This document shows, in pieces, positions 39,370-46,975 of a stretch of 46,975 nucleotides of DNA (within the stretch, counting starts at the first letter, position 1; every line of letters starts with the position of its first letter). The stretch is from CAZPGL01 sp964586175 (GTDB lineage: Bacteria > Actinomycetota > Acidimicrobiia > Acidimicrobiales > MedAcidi-G1). The stretch lies in contig CAZPGL010000016.1 in the NCBI GenBank assembly GCA_964586175.1, forward strand, positions 1 through 46,975, given 5' to 3'. Position numbers and translations under genes: made by a program. The notes under the pieces are model-generated. The model saw only the letters and a list, made by a program, of their open reading frames with translations. It made no database searches and was not told the origin of the DNA.

Positions 39370-40914
39370 ATGCGGACCGGACCCCGGAACCCTCATCTGG
39401 CCGACAGTGAGAACCCGATCGCCCACGGGCGCTGCGACCAACAGGACAGTACGCCGCTTGCCGGACCTCGCCCCGACGGTGGTCGAGTCCTGGCCGAGAG
39501 CGAACGCCAGCACACCTGGCTCGGACCCGGGCACTTTGGCGGGTCGATCTCCGGGGTCTATCCCGACGGTCGCCGGGTCATCTGGAGCAACGGGCGGGAG
39601 CAGATCGCCAAGCTCGACTACGACACCTTCGAGGTGCTGGCGACCCTCGACGTGGCCGACACGGTCACCGACCGGGCCCGACTCGAAGCGGATCTGGCCG
39701 GCCTCGACAACCTGACCGGCGACGAGGCCATCGGACATGCCGCGGACATGGCCATGCGGTACCTGACCGGCCTCGACGGTATCTATTCCCTGGTCGACCG
39801 TGACGGCGTGCTCTTCCTCGGCCGGAAGTCCGAGGTCGTCGCCTACGGCGACGCCGTGCCCGGTGACCGGACCTCGGGAATCGTGGAACGGGCCCGCTGG
39901 CCCAAGCCCCCGGAGATCGAGGGCTTCTTCGTCGGCATCAACATGACCCACGACGGACGCCTGGTTCTGTCCACGGACCACGGGTGGGTGGTGTGCCTGA
40001 CCAGAGACTTCAGCAACTACGAGACTCTCCTGCTGCCCCGGGCCGCCGAGGAGGCAGCGGCCCACTGCACCCGCATGGAACAGGAGCGGGGCAACACGGG
40101 CTACGGCTGGGTGCGGACCAGCATGTGCGCCGACGACGAGGGCGGGGTGTACCTCAACTCGGTCGATCACATCCACCGGGTCGTCTGGACCGGATCGCGG
40201 CTTTCTCTCGACCCTGCTGACGGGGCCTGGGTGGCCGCGTACCGCAACGGCTCCGGTCGGGGATCCGGGACCACCCCGTGCCTGATGGGTTTCGGGCCCG
40301 ACGAGGACCGATTCGTGGTGATCGGCGACGGTGACGACGTCGTCAACATCACCCTGTTCTGGCGCGACGGGATTCCCGACGACTGGGAATGCCTCCCCGG
40401 AGCCCCTTCCCGACGCATCGCCGGGTTGGGCCCCGCCCACATGGGCGATCTGGGCCGAGCGGCCATTCAGACCGAACAGTCGATCACCGTGTCGGGGTAT
40501 GGGGCCATGACGGTGAACAACGAGCCGTCGTCGGTGCCCGACCGGATCCCAGCACGAGGCACCCGGATGCTCTGCTTCTTCCTGGCCCACGACCCGCGGT
40601 ACACGCCGTTCGGCATGCACAAGTATCAATGGGATCCCGTGGCCCGCACGTTCGACGAGGCCTGGGTGGCCCGCGACGTGAGCTCACCCAACTCGGTGCC
40701 CTACGTGAGCGAGGCTGAGGATCTCGTCTACACGTGTGGAGTCCGCGACGGCCAATGGTCGATTGAAGCCGTCGACTGGAGTACTGGCCGAGCGGTCGGC
40801 CACTGGGTGGTCGGCGGCTCGCAGTTCAACACCCTGGGCGCCGGCGTCGGTCTCGACGAGGACGGTCGCATCATGTACGGCACGGTGTTCGGCAAGACGA
40901 GGCTCCTCGTCTGA
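39370..40914 (+). CDS. Unrecognised 514-aa protein, probably beta-propeller-like
   Basis: I do not recognise this protein. It begins 8 nt after the TauD-like gene and is probably in the same operon. The sequence has many short beta-rich repeats ending in Asp/Gly turns (SGVYPDGRRVIWSNG, GIYSLVDRDGVLFLG, NMTHDGRLVLSTDHGWVVCL, GLDEDGRIMYGTVFG), the style of a beta-propeller such as an SMP-30/lactonase or quinoprotein-like sensor. There is no signal peptide, so it should be cytoplasmic, which is uncommon for propeller enzymes. Codon use is normal for the window. Confidence 0.7.
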   Translation: MRTGPRNPHLADSENPIAHGRCDQQDSTPLAGPRPDGGRVLAESERQHTWLGPGHFGGSISGVYPDGRRVIWSNGREQIAKLDYDTFEVLATLDVADTVTDRARLEADLAGLDNLTGDEAIGHAADMAMRYLTGLDGIYSLVDRDGVLFLGRKSEVVAYGDAVPGDRTSGIVERARWPKPPEIEGFFVGINMTHDGRLVLSTDHGWVVCLTRDFSNYETLLLPRAAEEAAAHCTRMEQERGNTGYGWVRTSMCADDEGGVYLNSVDHIHRVVWTGSRLSLDPADGAWVAAYRNGSGRGSGTTPCLMGFGPDEDRFVVIGDGDDVVNITLFWRDGIPDDWECLPGAPSRRIAGLGPAHMGDLGRAAIQTEQSITVSGYGAMTVNNEPSSVPDRIPARGTRMLCFFLAHDPRYTPFGMHKYQWDPVARTFDEAWVARDVSSPNSVPYVSEAEDLVYTCGVRDGQWSIEAVDWSTGRAVGHWVVGGSQFNTLGAGVGLDEDGRIMYGTVFGKTRLLV

Positions 40915-40930
40915 CCGGTGCCGGCCCTGG

Positions 40931-40945
40931 TCGCCTGACAGGCGA
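40931..40945. repeat. Small perfect palindrome upstream of the methyltransferase
   Basis: TCGCCTG-A-CAGGCGA, seven-base arms around one base, 18 nt before the ATG at 40964. Possible protein-binding site or part of a transcript end; no further support. Confidence 0.3.
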
Positions 40946-40963
40946 TCTGCTCTACTACACGGC

Positions 40964-41608
40964 ATGTCCAGGGAAGACCGCATCGACCTAACCGACGCCT
41001 ACGCCGTCGAGACCCCTGAGGACAACCGGCGGCTCTACGCACGGTGGGCCGACACCTACGAGTCCGAGTTCACCGACCAGCACGGGTACCGCTACCACCT
41101 GGCGGTCGCCGGGATCTTCGACTCCGCGTCAACGGCGGCTGATCACCCGGTCCTCGACGTGGGCTGTGGAACCGGGCTGGTGGGCGAAGCCCTCGGCGTC
41201 GCCGGTCTCCACGGCTTCGACATCTCACCGGAGATGCTCGAACAAGCGGCCACCAAGTGCCGTCCCGACGGATCGGCCGTCTACGGGCATCTCGAGGAAG
41301 GCGACCTCACCGGTCGGCTGTCAGTGGAGGCCGGCACCTACGGAGCCATCGTCAGCGCCGGCACGTTTACCCACGGCCACGTCGGTCCCCAGGCGTTCGA
41401 CGAGCTGTACCGGATCGCCCGTCCCGGCGCCCTGTTCGTCGTCGGGGTCAATGGCGAGCACTTCGCCGATAGCGGTTTCGCGGAGCGCTTCGCCGCCGAT
41501 GTCGCCGCCGGATCCATCACGGAGCCGCGCCGACATCTCGTCGAGGTCTACACGGTGGGTGAACACGCCGACACCCGCCACATCGTGGTGGAGTTCCGGC
41601 GCCGCTGA
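40964..41608 (+). CDS. Class I SAM-dependent methyltransferase
   Basis: A 214-aa methyltransferase with SAM-binding motif I VLDVGCGTG (63-71), motif II GFDISPEMLEQA (about 84-95), and the post-motif EAGTYGAIVSAGTFTHGHV. The fold and the N-terminal YARWADTYESEF resemble small-molecule methyltransferases of the Williams-Beuren type. The ATG at 40964 is the first good start after the palindrome. It converges with the MFS gene (7 nt between stops). Substrate unknown; it might make a methylated solute. Confidence 0.85.
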   Translation: MSREDRIDLTDAYAVETPEDNRRLYARWADTYESEFTDQHGYRYHLAVAGIFDSASTAADHPVLDVGCGTGLVGEALGVAGLHGFDISPEMLEQAATKCRPDGSAVYGHLEEGDLTGRLSVEAGTYGAIVSAGTFTHGHVGPQAFDELYRIARPGALFVVGVNGEHFADSGFAERFAADVAAGSITEPRRHLVEVYTVGEHADTRHIVVEFRRR

Positions 41609-41614
41609 TGTGGA

Positions 41615-42928
41615 TCAGCCGGGCGGAGGCCGATGCCGGCGGCCCTGGTGTTCGAGCCACCCGTGGAGCGGCTGGCGGACCCATCGACTGACCCCGTGGG
41701 CCATCTCGCCGGATCGGGCCAGGATCGGCTGGAACGGGGACTGGCGCTCGACCGGAACCGCCTCGCGCATCTTGATGCGGTACAGCAGGTACGCCACCAT
41801 GATCAGCAGCACAGCTCCCAGGCACAGCCAGTAACCCTCCGGTCCCAACGCCTGCATCGTGAACGCCGCGGCCATCGGCGACGCCACAGCGCCCAGGCCG
41901 CTCACCATGACCAGCGCGGAGGCGGCAGCGGTCCGCTTCTCGGCCGGGATCCAGTCGTTGGCCAGGGCCACGAACTGCCCGTACAGGGGGAACACGAAGG
42001 CCCCGAACCCGAGGTTCACCAGGATGATCAACGGGCTGGTCGGCGCCACCGTGGCGCCGACCAGGCAGCAGGCAATGGACACGCCCGCCACGCCGATGAT
42101 GACGGCCCGTCGGGGATGCCGGTCCGACATCGCCCCGAGGGGCATCTGGAGCATCACGGCACCGACCACCGCTGCCGAGGTGAACAGGGTGATCTGGCCG
42201 GTCGCCATGCCGCTCTCGGTGCCGTAGACGGCTGCCATCGACGACGCCGCCGACTGGACGAACGAGCAGAAGAACAGGCCCACCACGGCGGACGGCACCG
42301 CCCTGTACAACTCGCGGACCGGCATGCGTTCCTCAGAGATCATGGGTGGTGAACTGGAAGCCGACAGGGTGACGGGGACCACTGCCGCCGAGATCAGCAC
42401 CGACGACAGGACGAACAACTCGAAGCCCTCGGCCGAGCCGATGTTGACGAGCATGAGGCCTCCGGCCGTTCCGCCCATCATGAACATCATGTACAACCCG
42501 AGGATCTTGCCCCTGGTCTCGTTGGTTGCCCGGTCGTTCAGCCAGCTCTCGAGAACGACAAAGACCCCGGCGTTGCACATGCCGCTAATGAGGTAGACGG
42601 CCATCCACGTCGGCGGGGTGACCAGGACAGCGTTGATCAGGACGGCCGTCGACGCCGTGGAGGCCAGCGCGGCGAACACCCGAATGTGCCCGACCGAGGC
42701 CAGGGCCAGTGGAATGAGCTTGGCGCCGAGCAGGTACCCGCCGAAGTGGAAGGCCATGACGAGGCCCATGGACGACGCGCCGATCCCCTCCGCTTCGGCC
42801 CGGACCGGCAGCAGGATGCGCTGCAGGCCGTTGCCGACCTGGAGGAGAAGGAAGGCGAGGAACAGCGCCCACACGCCGGCGATGGCGCGCACTGGCGCCG
42901 CGGCGGTCGCTGGCTGGGTGCCAGTCAA
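41615..42928 (-). CDS. Major facilitator superfamily transporter
   Basis: A 437-aa protein with about twelve predicted transmembrane helices and the MFS loop GAMSDRHPRRAVI between helices (about 263-275). The N-terminal half has VVLESWLNDRATNETRGKILGLY, as in YcaD-type carriers. It starts at a TTG overlapping the stop of the upstream thioesterase gene (TTGA), so the pair is coupled; that suggests transport of a carnitine- or betaine-related compound or a breakdown product (inference). The C-terminal tail of about 30 residues is basic and cytoplasmic. Confidence 0.85.
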   Translation of the reverse strand: MTGTQPATAAAPVRAIAGVWALFLAFLLLQVGNGLQRILLPVRAEAEGIGASSMGLVMAFHFGGYLLGAKLIPLALASVGHIRVFAALASTASTAVLINAVLVTPPTWMAVYLISGMCNAGVFVVLESWLNDRATNETRGKILGLYMMFMMGGTAGGLMLVNIGSAEGFELFVLSSVLISAAVVPVTLSASSSPPMISEERMPVRELYRAVPSAVVGLFFCSFVQSAASSMAAVYGTESGMATGQITLFTSAAVVGAVMLQMPLGAMSDRHPRRAVIIGVAGVSIACCLVGATVAPTSPLIILVNLGFGAFVFPLYGQFVALANDWIPAEKRTAAASALVMVSGLGAVASPMAAAFTMQALGPEGYWLCLGAVLLIMVAYLLYRIKMREAVPVERQSPFQPILARSGEMAHGVSRWVRQPLHGWLEHQGRRHRPPPG

Positions 42929-43416
42929 CGAAGGGTCCGAACACCCAGCCCGACATGGTCGGGGAGGGGGACGGAGGCGTGGGCCGCGGCCAGCGCCGCA
43001 GCCCGGGAGAGGACCGGCTCGGCCATCGGGCCGACCCTCGGGAGGTTGTCGGGACCGCCGTGGACCACGTGGAGCATCATCGACTCCTGCGTGGCGGCCG
43101 GTTCGTCGATCCCCTCGGCCAACAACACGTGGTGCACGTGGAGACGCTTCTCGTCGGCGCCGAGTAGCCAGGTGTCGGTCGAGACCCGGTGACCACCGTG
43201 GACCTCCCTGAGGTACCGGATCCGGGTTTCGGCGGTATAGAAGGTGCCGTGGGCCGCTCGGTACCCGGCGTCGAATCCGAGGTGGGTGAGGATCCCGTCG
43301 GAGGCGTCACCGAAGGCGACGCCGTAGTAGCCCTCGTTCAGGTGGCCGTTGTAGTCGATCCACGCGGGGGGCACCACGGTGCTCCAGGCTCGGACCGGAT
43401 CCGGGGTACCTGCCAT
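42925..43416 (-). CDS. Hotdog-fold thioesterase, betainyl-CoA thioesterase-like
   Basis: A 163-aa single hotdog protein. The IDYNGHLNEGYYGVAFGDASD segment (about 17-37) has the active-site region of 4HBT proteins; YTAETRIRYLREVHGGHRV and a second half with LHVHHVLL, ATQESMMLHV and AHASVPLPDHVGLG match the thioesterase domain fused to many carnitine dehydrogenases and the CdhC-like enzyme, which hydrolyse betainyl-CoA to glycine betaine in carnitine breakdown. GGGAGGTG precedes the ATG at 43416. The carnitine dehydrogenase and dehydrocarnitine-cleaving enzyme are not in the window, so the role is inferred. Confidence 0.75.
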   Translation of the reverse strand: MAGTPDPVRAWSTVVPPAWIDYNGHLNEGYYGVAFGDASDGILTHLGFDAGYRAAHGTFYTAETRIRYLREVHGGHRVSTDTWLLGADEKRLHVHHVLLAEGIDEPAATQESMMLHVVHGGPDNLPRVGPMAEPVLSRAAALAAAHASVPLPDHVGLGVRTLR

Positions 43417-43492
43417 CGACCACACCTCCCAGCGTCGGTCGCCCCGGACGGACCCGGGTGTGGAGCCGGAGCGAGCCGGCGATTCCGCGCGC

Positions 43493-43498
43493 AATCTA
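43493..43498 (-). promoter_or_regulatory. Candidate -10 box (TAGATT) for the thioesterase-MFS pair
   Basis: Minus-strand TANNNT hexamer 76 nt before the ATG at 43416; same hexamer as at 32314. Confidence 0.25.
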
Positions 43499-43555
43499 GG
43501 GCCACCAGCGTGCAGGGGCAATGATCCGCGGGGTCGGAGTGACCGATGACCGCGA

Positions 43556-44941
43556 TCAGGGCCCGGGGGGTAGCTCGGCCGGATCGAGCACGGCCAGCGC
43601 CTCGACCGGTGGGCGTCCGGCGATCCCCAGAACCTCCTCCACCGCTGCGGCGATCGTCAGCAGGCGGCGATCGTCGTGGCGTCGTCCCACCAGTTGGATG
43701 CCGACCGGCAGGCCATCGGCGAACGCACCCGGGAGGCTCAGGGACGGACAGCCACTCACCGTGACCCGGGAACAGGACCGCATCCAGTTCGTGTAGTGGG
43801 GGAGCGGGACCCCCTCGATCTCGTCCACCCATTCGAGCCCCACGGGGAACGGCTGGACCTGGCTGGTGGGGCACAGGAGGACATCGTGATCGTCGAAGAA
43901 GGCCTCCCACCCTGCCCGCAGGTAGGCGACCTCGGTGAAGGCGTCGTCCAGGGCCGCGGGGCTGAGGTCCCGCCCACGGGTCAACTCGCCCCGAACAGTC
44001 GCCTTGATGCGGGGATCGTCGACCAGCGTCCCGTATCCGGACCAATAGCGGGCCGCGCGGATGGTTTCGAAGCACTGGTCGCTGCCGGTCAGGTCGGGTT
44101 CGTCCTCCACCACCGGCCAGCCGAGGTCGGCCAGCGCACCGGCCACCCGTCGTACCTCCTGGCGAACCTCGGCGGCCACGGGCAGGCCGCCGAGGTCCAG
44201 CGACACGGCGACGCTGGGCCGGTCGGGCGCCGTCGGGACGCTGGCGTCACCATTCAGCACGGCGTCGTGGAGCATCACATCGGCCACCGTGCGGCCGATG
44301 GATCCTTCGGTGGCCAGATCGTCACGGGGATCCGCAGGGGGACGGCCTCCGATCCGGCCTGCGGTCGGCCGGAGGCCCACCACCCCACAGAAGGCGGGTG
44401 GATTACGGAGCGAGCCTCCCAGGTCGGAGCCGTCGGCGACGGAGAGCACACCGGTTGCCACCGCGGCAGCCGCGCCACCGCTCGACCCGCCCGCGCTGCG
44501 AGTCGGGTCCCACGGGTTGCGCGTCAGCCCGTGAACCTGGTTGAACGTGTGGGAACCGGCCCCGAACTCAGGGGTGTTGGTCTTGCCAACGACCACCGGA
44601 GCGGCGTCGCGGAGCCGGGTGACCACCGGGTGGTCCTCCTCGGGCCGGTGGTCGACGAACACGGCGCTCCCGAGGGACGTCGGGAAGTCCACCGTCTCGA
44701 GGAGATCCTTGAAACCGGTGACCAGGCCTCGGAGCCCCTCGCCGACGTCTCGCGTGGCAGCTGCGTCGATGGCTGCGGCCTGTTCCGCAGCCCGGCCCCA
44801 GTCGGCCACCGCCAGGGCGTTGACGACCGGCTCCACGGCGTCGGCCCGGGCACGACAGGCGTCCACCAACTCCCTGGAGGAGAGCTCACGGCGGGCCAGC
44901 AGCCCGGCCTGCTCGACTGCGGGAAGGTCCACGATGTCCAC
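43556..44941 (-). CDS. Amidase signature family hydrolase
   Basis: A 461-aa amidase with the Ser-cisSer-Lys triad: Lys78 (GFKDLL), Ser154 (AGGSSGG) and Ser177 (GSDLGGSLR). It hydrolyses carboxamides or acts as a transamidase-like enzyme; substrates range from indoleacetamide to peptide amides and it is too short and isolated to be GatA. The GTG at 44941 is the only start before an in-frame stop 12 nt upstream. It follows soxG on the same strand, separated by a 13-bp inverted repeat that contains the start codon. Confidence 0.88.
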   Translation of the reverse strand: MDIVDLPAVEQAGLLARRELSSRELVDACRARADAVEPVVNALAVADWGRAAEQAAAIDAAATRDVGEGLRGLVTGFKDLLETVDFPTSLGSAVFVDHRPEEDHPVVTRLRDAAPVVVGKTNTPEFGAGSHTFNQVHGLTRNPWDPTRSAGGSSGGAAAAVATGVLSVADGSDLGGSLRNPPAFCGVVGLRPTAGRIGGRPPADPRDDLATEGSIGRTVADVMLHDAVLNGDASVPTAPDRPSVAVSLDLGGLPVAAEVRQEVRRVAGALADLGWPVVEDEPDLTGSDQCFETIRAARYWSGYGTLVDDPRIKATVRGELTRGRDLSPAALDDAFTEVAYLRAGWEAFFDDHDVLLCPTSQVQPFPVGLEWVDEIEGVPLPHYTNWMRSCSRVTVSGCPSLSLPGAFADGLPVGIQLVGRRHDDRRLLTIAAAVEEVLGIAGRPPVEALAVLDPAELPPGP

Positions 44942-44971
44942 CGCGGCACCCTACGGCAGCGGTGGACATCG
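44932..44971 (-). repeat. 13-bp perfect inverted repeat spanning the amidase start codon
   Basis: Arms at 44932-44944 and 44959-44971 (CGATGTCCACCGC/GCGGTGGACATCG) flank a 14-nt loop. On the minus-strand mRNA the GTG start lies in the 3' arm and the only Shine-Dalgarno-like AGGG lies in the loop. It starts 9 nt after the soxG stop, so it could terminate sox transcripts or control amidase translation. Confidence 0.6.
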
Positions 44972-44979
44972 CTGGATGA

Positions 44980-45555
44980 TCAGTGGAGGGCGATCTCCGC
45001 CGGGACCGGCAGTCCGAACTCGGCCGCGGAATCGGCCACGGCAGCGTGGAGGTAGCCGCCGAACGAACGCTCACACGAGATGAGCAGTGACGGTGCGCCG
45101 TCACGGTCGGTCCGGACGAGATCGCAACCCACCTTGGCGACCGACGCCGAGAACACGGCACCGTCGGGCACCATGTCGTCGGACAGGTCGATGTTGCAGA
45201 TCTTGGCCATCGTGGCAGCCAGCGCCGGTCCGGAGATCCGGATCATGGCCCGACCATGGGTGATGTCGATGACGGTCACGAAGCCACCGGCGGGCACCGA
45301 CGACGCGACCTCGGCGGCCCGTCCAGGGGCGGCCAGCAGCGTCCACTCCTCGGGACGACTCCCGCACACCAGGGTGCCGTCGGCCCGCAGCCGGCTCTGA
45401 CCGTACGGGACGGCGAGATCGGCTGCGACCGCGGTACCGACACCGGCGCGCACGAGAACCTTCGTGGTCGCCGACTCGTCGACGAGGGTGATGGCCCCGT
45501 CGTCGGAGGCCAGAGAACCACAGGGGACCGGGCTCTTGAAGTCGAGATCAGACAC
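44980..45555 (-). CDS. soxG: Sarcosine oxidase gamma subunit
   Basis: A 191-aa SoxG-like protein, the smallest structural subunit but one of heterotetrameric sarcosine oxidase, which demethylates sarcosine to glycine with 5,10-methylene-tetrahydrofolate and peroxide. The GcvT-like half-domain pattern is visible (PAGGFVTVIDITHGRAMIRISGP, residues about 94-116 as a region, then CNIDLSDDMVPDGAVFSASVAKVGCDLV and FGGYLHAAVADSAAEFG). It starts at a GTG 8 nt inside the end of soxA, the usual sox gene order. Confidence 0.83.
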   Translation of the reverse strand: MSDLDFKSPVPCGSLASDDGAITLVDESATTKVLVRAGVGTAVAADLAVPYGQSRLRADGTLVCGSRPEEWTLLAAPGRAAEVASSVPAGGFVTVIDITHGRAMIRISGPALAATMAKICNIDLSDDMVPDGAVFSASVAKVGCDLVRTDRDGAPSLLISCERSFGGYLHAAVADSAAEFGLPVPAEIALH

Positions 45556-46975
45556 GTTGCCGCGCTCCTTCCGGATCGACATGGGCGTGGTGTTCCTGGA
45601 CGGTGCCGGTGATCCGCTCGCCACTGCACAGGAGGATGGTGACGCTGGTGCCGGGAGCGGCCAGCGACGGGTCGACCTGGGCCAAGCAGATGCCCCGGCC
45701 CAGGGTTGGCGACATCCTGCTCGACGTGATGCGGCCCATGATCGTGTTGGTGTCACCGTCGACGATCTGGCAAGCCTCCTCGGGCACGATGGTCGGATCG
45801 TCGGGCTGCAGGCCGACCAGGACCGGCAGGTCGTCGCGGGCGTAGGCCGCCCTGAGTTCCGGCAGGCCGATGGTGTCGGTCTTGTCCAACTTGACCAGAC
45901 CGCCGAGGCCGGCCGTTGGGGCCTTGCTCAACCCGTCGGTGTCCTGGCCCACGATGTAGTGACCCTTCTCGAGGCGCAGGATCCGCTGGGCCTCGACACC
46001 GAACGGCGCCGCACCCAGGTCCTCGCCCGTCGACAACAGGCTCTCCCAGACGTGCAGGGCGTGCCCGGACGGCACGTGCACCTCGTAGGACAGCTCGCCG
46101 GTGAAGCCGATACGCCAGATGACGCAGTCGGGGACGCCGGCGACGGTGCCGCTGCGGACGCTGAAGTACGGGAAGTCGTCGGCGCCCAGATCGACGCCCT
46201 CCACCAGACGCTCCAGCAACTGACGGGACTTGGGTCCCGCCACGTTGATACTGGTCAGGCCGCCGGTGACCGGGGTGACGTGGACGTCCCAGTCGGGGCG
46301 GTAGGTCTGCAGCCAGTCCTCGAGCATCTCCCAGATCGCACCGGCGCCCGACGACGTGGTCGTCATGAGCCAGTGATTCTCACCGAGACGGCCGGTGACA
46401 CCGTCGTCGGACACGACGCCATCCTCGGCGACCATGGTGCCGTAGCGGACCCGACCGACCTTGAGGGATTCCCAGCGGTTGACGTATACCAGCTCGAGGA
46501 GCTTGGGTACGTCCGCCCCGCGGAGGTCCAGCTTGCCGAGCGGGGTCACGTCGATGAGGCCGACGTTCTCCCGCACGTTGCGGGCCTCGGCCATCGCATC
46601 GCCGTAGTGGTCGGGACGGACCCACTGGCCGGCCAGCAGCGGCGACGACCCGTGGGCCTCGTGCCAGTCCTGGAGGGCCGAGCGCCGGACCGGCTCGAAG
46701 ATGCGCCCGGCGAGGGCTCCCAGGGAGATGGGGGCGTAGGGCGGCCGCCACACCGTGGTGCCGATGTCGGCCATCTCCATCTGTCGGGCCTCGGCCAGCA
46801 CGGAGGCCGCGTTGACGGTCTCCAACTTGCCCTGGGATGGGCCCATGGTCACCGTCGTGTAGCGCTTCATCAACTCGATCGAGTCGAAGCCCTCTTTGGC
46901 GGCCTGGACGAGGTCCTTGGAGGACACGTCCTCCGAGTAGTCGACCATGCCGTGGGTGGTGCTGCGGTAGCACTC
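45548..46975 (-). CDS. soxA: Sarcosine oxidase alpha subunit, C-terminal part (runs off the right edge)
   Basis: The visible 475 residues are the C-terminal half of SoxA, with the gene's 5' end beyond 46975. The visible part opens with VDYSEDVSSKDL and KRYTTVTMGPSQGK, the join to the aminomethyltransferase (GcvT)-like folate-binding domain that follows: LGKLDLRGADVPKLLE, FTGELSYEVHVPS and the barrel domain with RMSPTLGRGICLAQVD. The family's N-terminal NAD-binding half is off-window. The internal ATG at 46948 is in frame but inside a continuous reading frame, so it is not the start. soxB and soxD presumably precede it. Confidence 0.88.
   Translation of the reverse strand, partial: ECYRSTTHGMVDYSEDVSSKDLVQAAKEGFDSIELMKRYTTVTMGPSQGKLETVNAASVLAEARQMEMADIGTTVWRPPYAPISLGALAGRIFEPVRRSALQDWHEAHGSSPLLAGQWVRPDHYGDAMAEARNVRENVGLIDVTPLGKLDLRGADVPKLLELVYVNRWESLKVGRVRYGTMVAEDGVVSDDGVTGRLGENHWLMTTTSSGAGAIWEMLEDWLQTYRPDWDVHVTPVTGGLTSINVAGPKSRQLLERLVEGVDLGADDFPYFSVRSGTVAGVPDCVIWRIGFTGELSYEVHVPSGHALHVWESLLSTGEDLGAAPFGVEAQRILRLEKGHYIVGQDTDGLSKAPTAGLGGLVKLDKTDTIGLPELRAAYARDDLPVLVGLQPDDPTIVPEEACQIVDGDTNTIMGRITSSRMSPTLGRGICLAQVDPSLAAPGTSVTILLCSGERITGTVQEHHAHVDPEGARQRV

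Noticed and set aside
1..46975. CRISPR arrays, insertion sequences, prophage genes
   Set aside because: No regularly spaced repeats, transposase, integrase or phage structural genes were seen.

Overview
The window looks like a chromosomal stretch from a high-GC actinobacterium. I favour a marine or free-living Acidimicrobiia-type organism, inferred from very high third-position GC, dense ATGA/GTGA gene overlaps, deazaflavin (F420)-type proteins, a class III-like zinc alcohol dehydrogenase of the kind used with mycothiol, and repeated TANNNT promoter boxes 6-7 nt before start codons, a sign of leaderless mRNAs. The theme is uptake and stepwise demethylation of methylated nitrogen compounds (glycine betaine, dimethylglycine, sarcosine, perhaps carnitine), with an unusual number of iron-dependent oxygenases.

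Left part (1-7.9 kb): a VOC protein, a 2-oxoglutarate (2OG) oxygenase, then on the minus strand an FrhB-like iron-sulfur flavoprotein translationally coupled to a Rieske oxygenase with a demethylase-type active site. Divergent from it is a trimethylamine-dehydrogenase/old-yellow-enzyme-like flavoprotein, followed by a convergent amidinohydrolase and a class II aldolase-like gene.

Middle (7.9-25.8 kb): a complete seven-gene Mrp Na+/H+ antiporter operon (mrpABCDEFG) runs by a 4-nt overlap into dgcA (dimethylglycine demethylase-like), then into a damaged, N-terminally short 2OG-oxygenase remnant and an M24 hydrolase. Next comes a separate run: aldehyde dehydrogenase, an unrecognised 572-aa protein, an M19 dipeptidase homologue with an altered metal site, an unrecognised 185-aa protein, an LDH2-type dehydrogenase, a second Rieske oxygenase and a zinc alcohol dehydrogenase that could handle the formaldehyde released by demethylation.

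Right part (25.8-47 kb): a fatty-acid-hydroxylase-family membrane protein, an arylsulfatase, a double-hotdog thioesterase, and a minus-strand crotonase/SDR pair with an alpha/beta hydrolase. An OpuA/ProVW-type betaine ABC transporter follows, whose permease carries a large extra C-terminal membrane domain. Then come small genes, an F420-type (Ddn-like) protein, a YciI protein, a divergent alpha/beta hydrolase and MarR-TauD pair with an operator-like palindrome, an unrecognised 514-aa protein and a methyltransferase. The window ends with an MFS transporter coupled to a betainyl-CoA thioesterase-like gene, an amidase whose start lies in a 13-bp inverted repeat, soxG, and the C-terminal part of soxA running off the right edge.

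Read together, the genes sketch carnitine/betaine import, betaine to dimethylglycine (Rieske), dimethylglycine to sarcosine (DgcA) and sarcosine to glycine (Sox). The usual redox partners GbcB and DgcB, the betaine-binding protein, and soxB/soxD are not in the window. No CRISPR array, insertion sequence, rRNA gene or complete tRNA gene was seen, and no gene-free stretch exceeds 300 bases.
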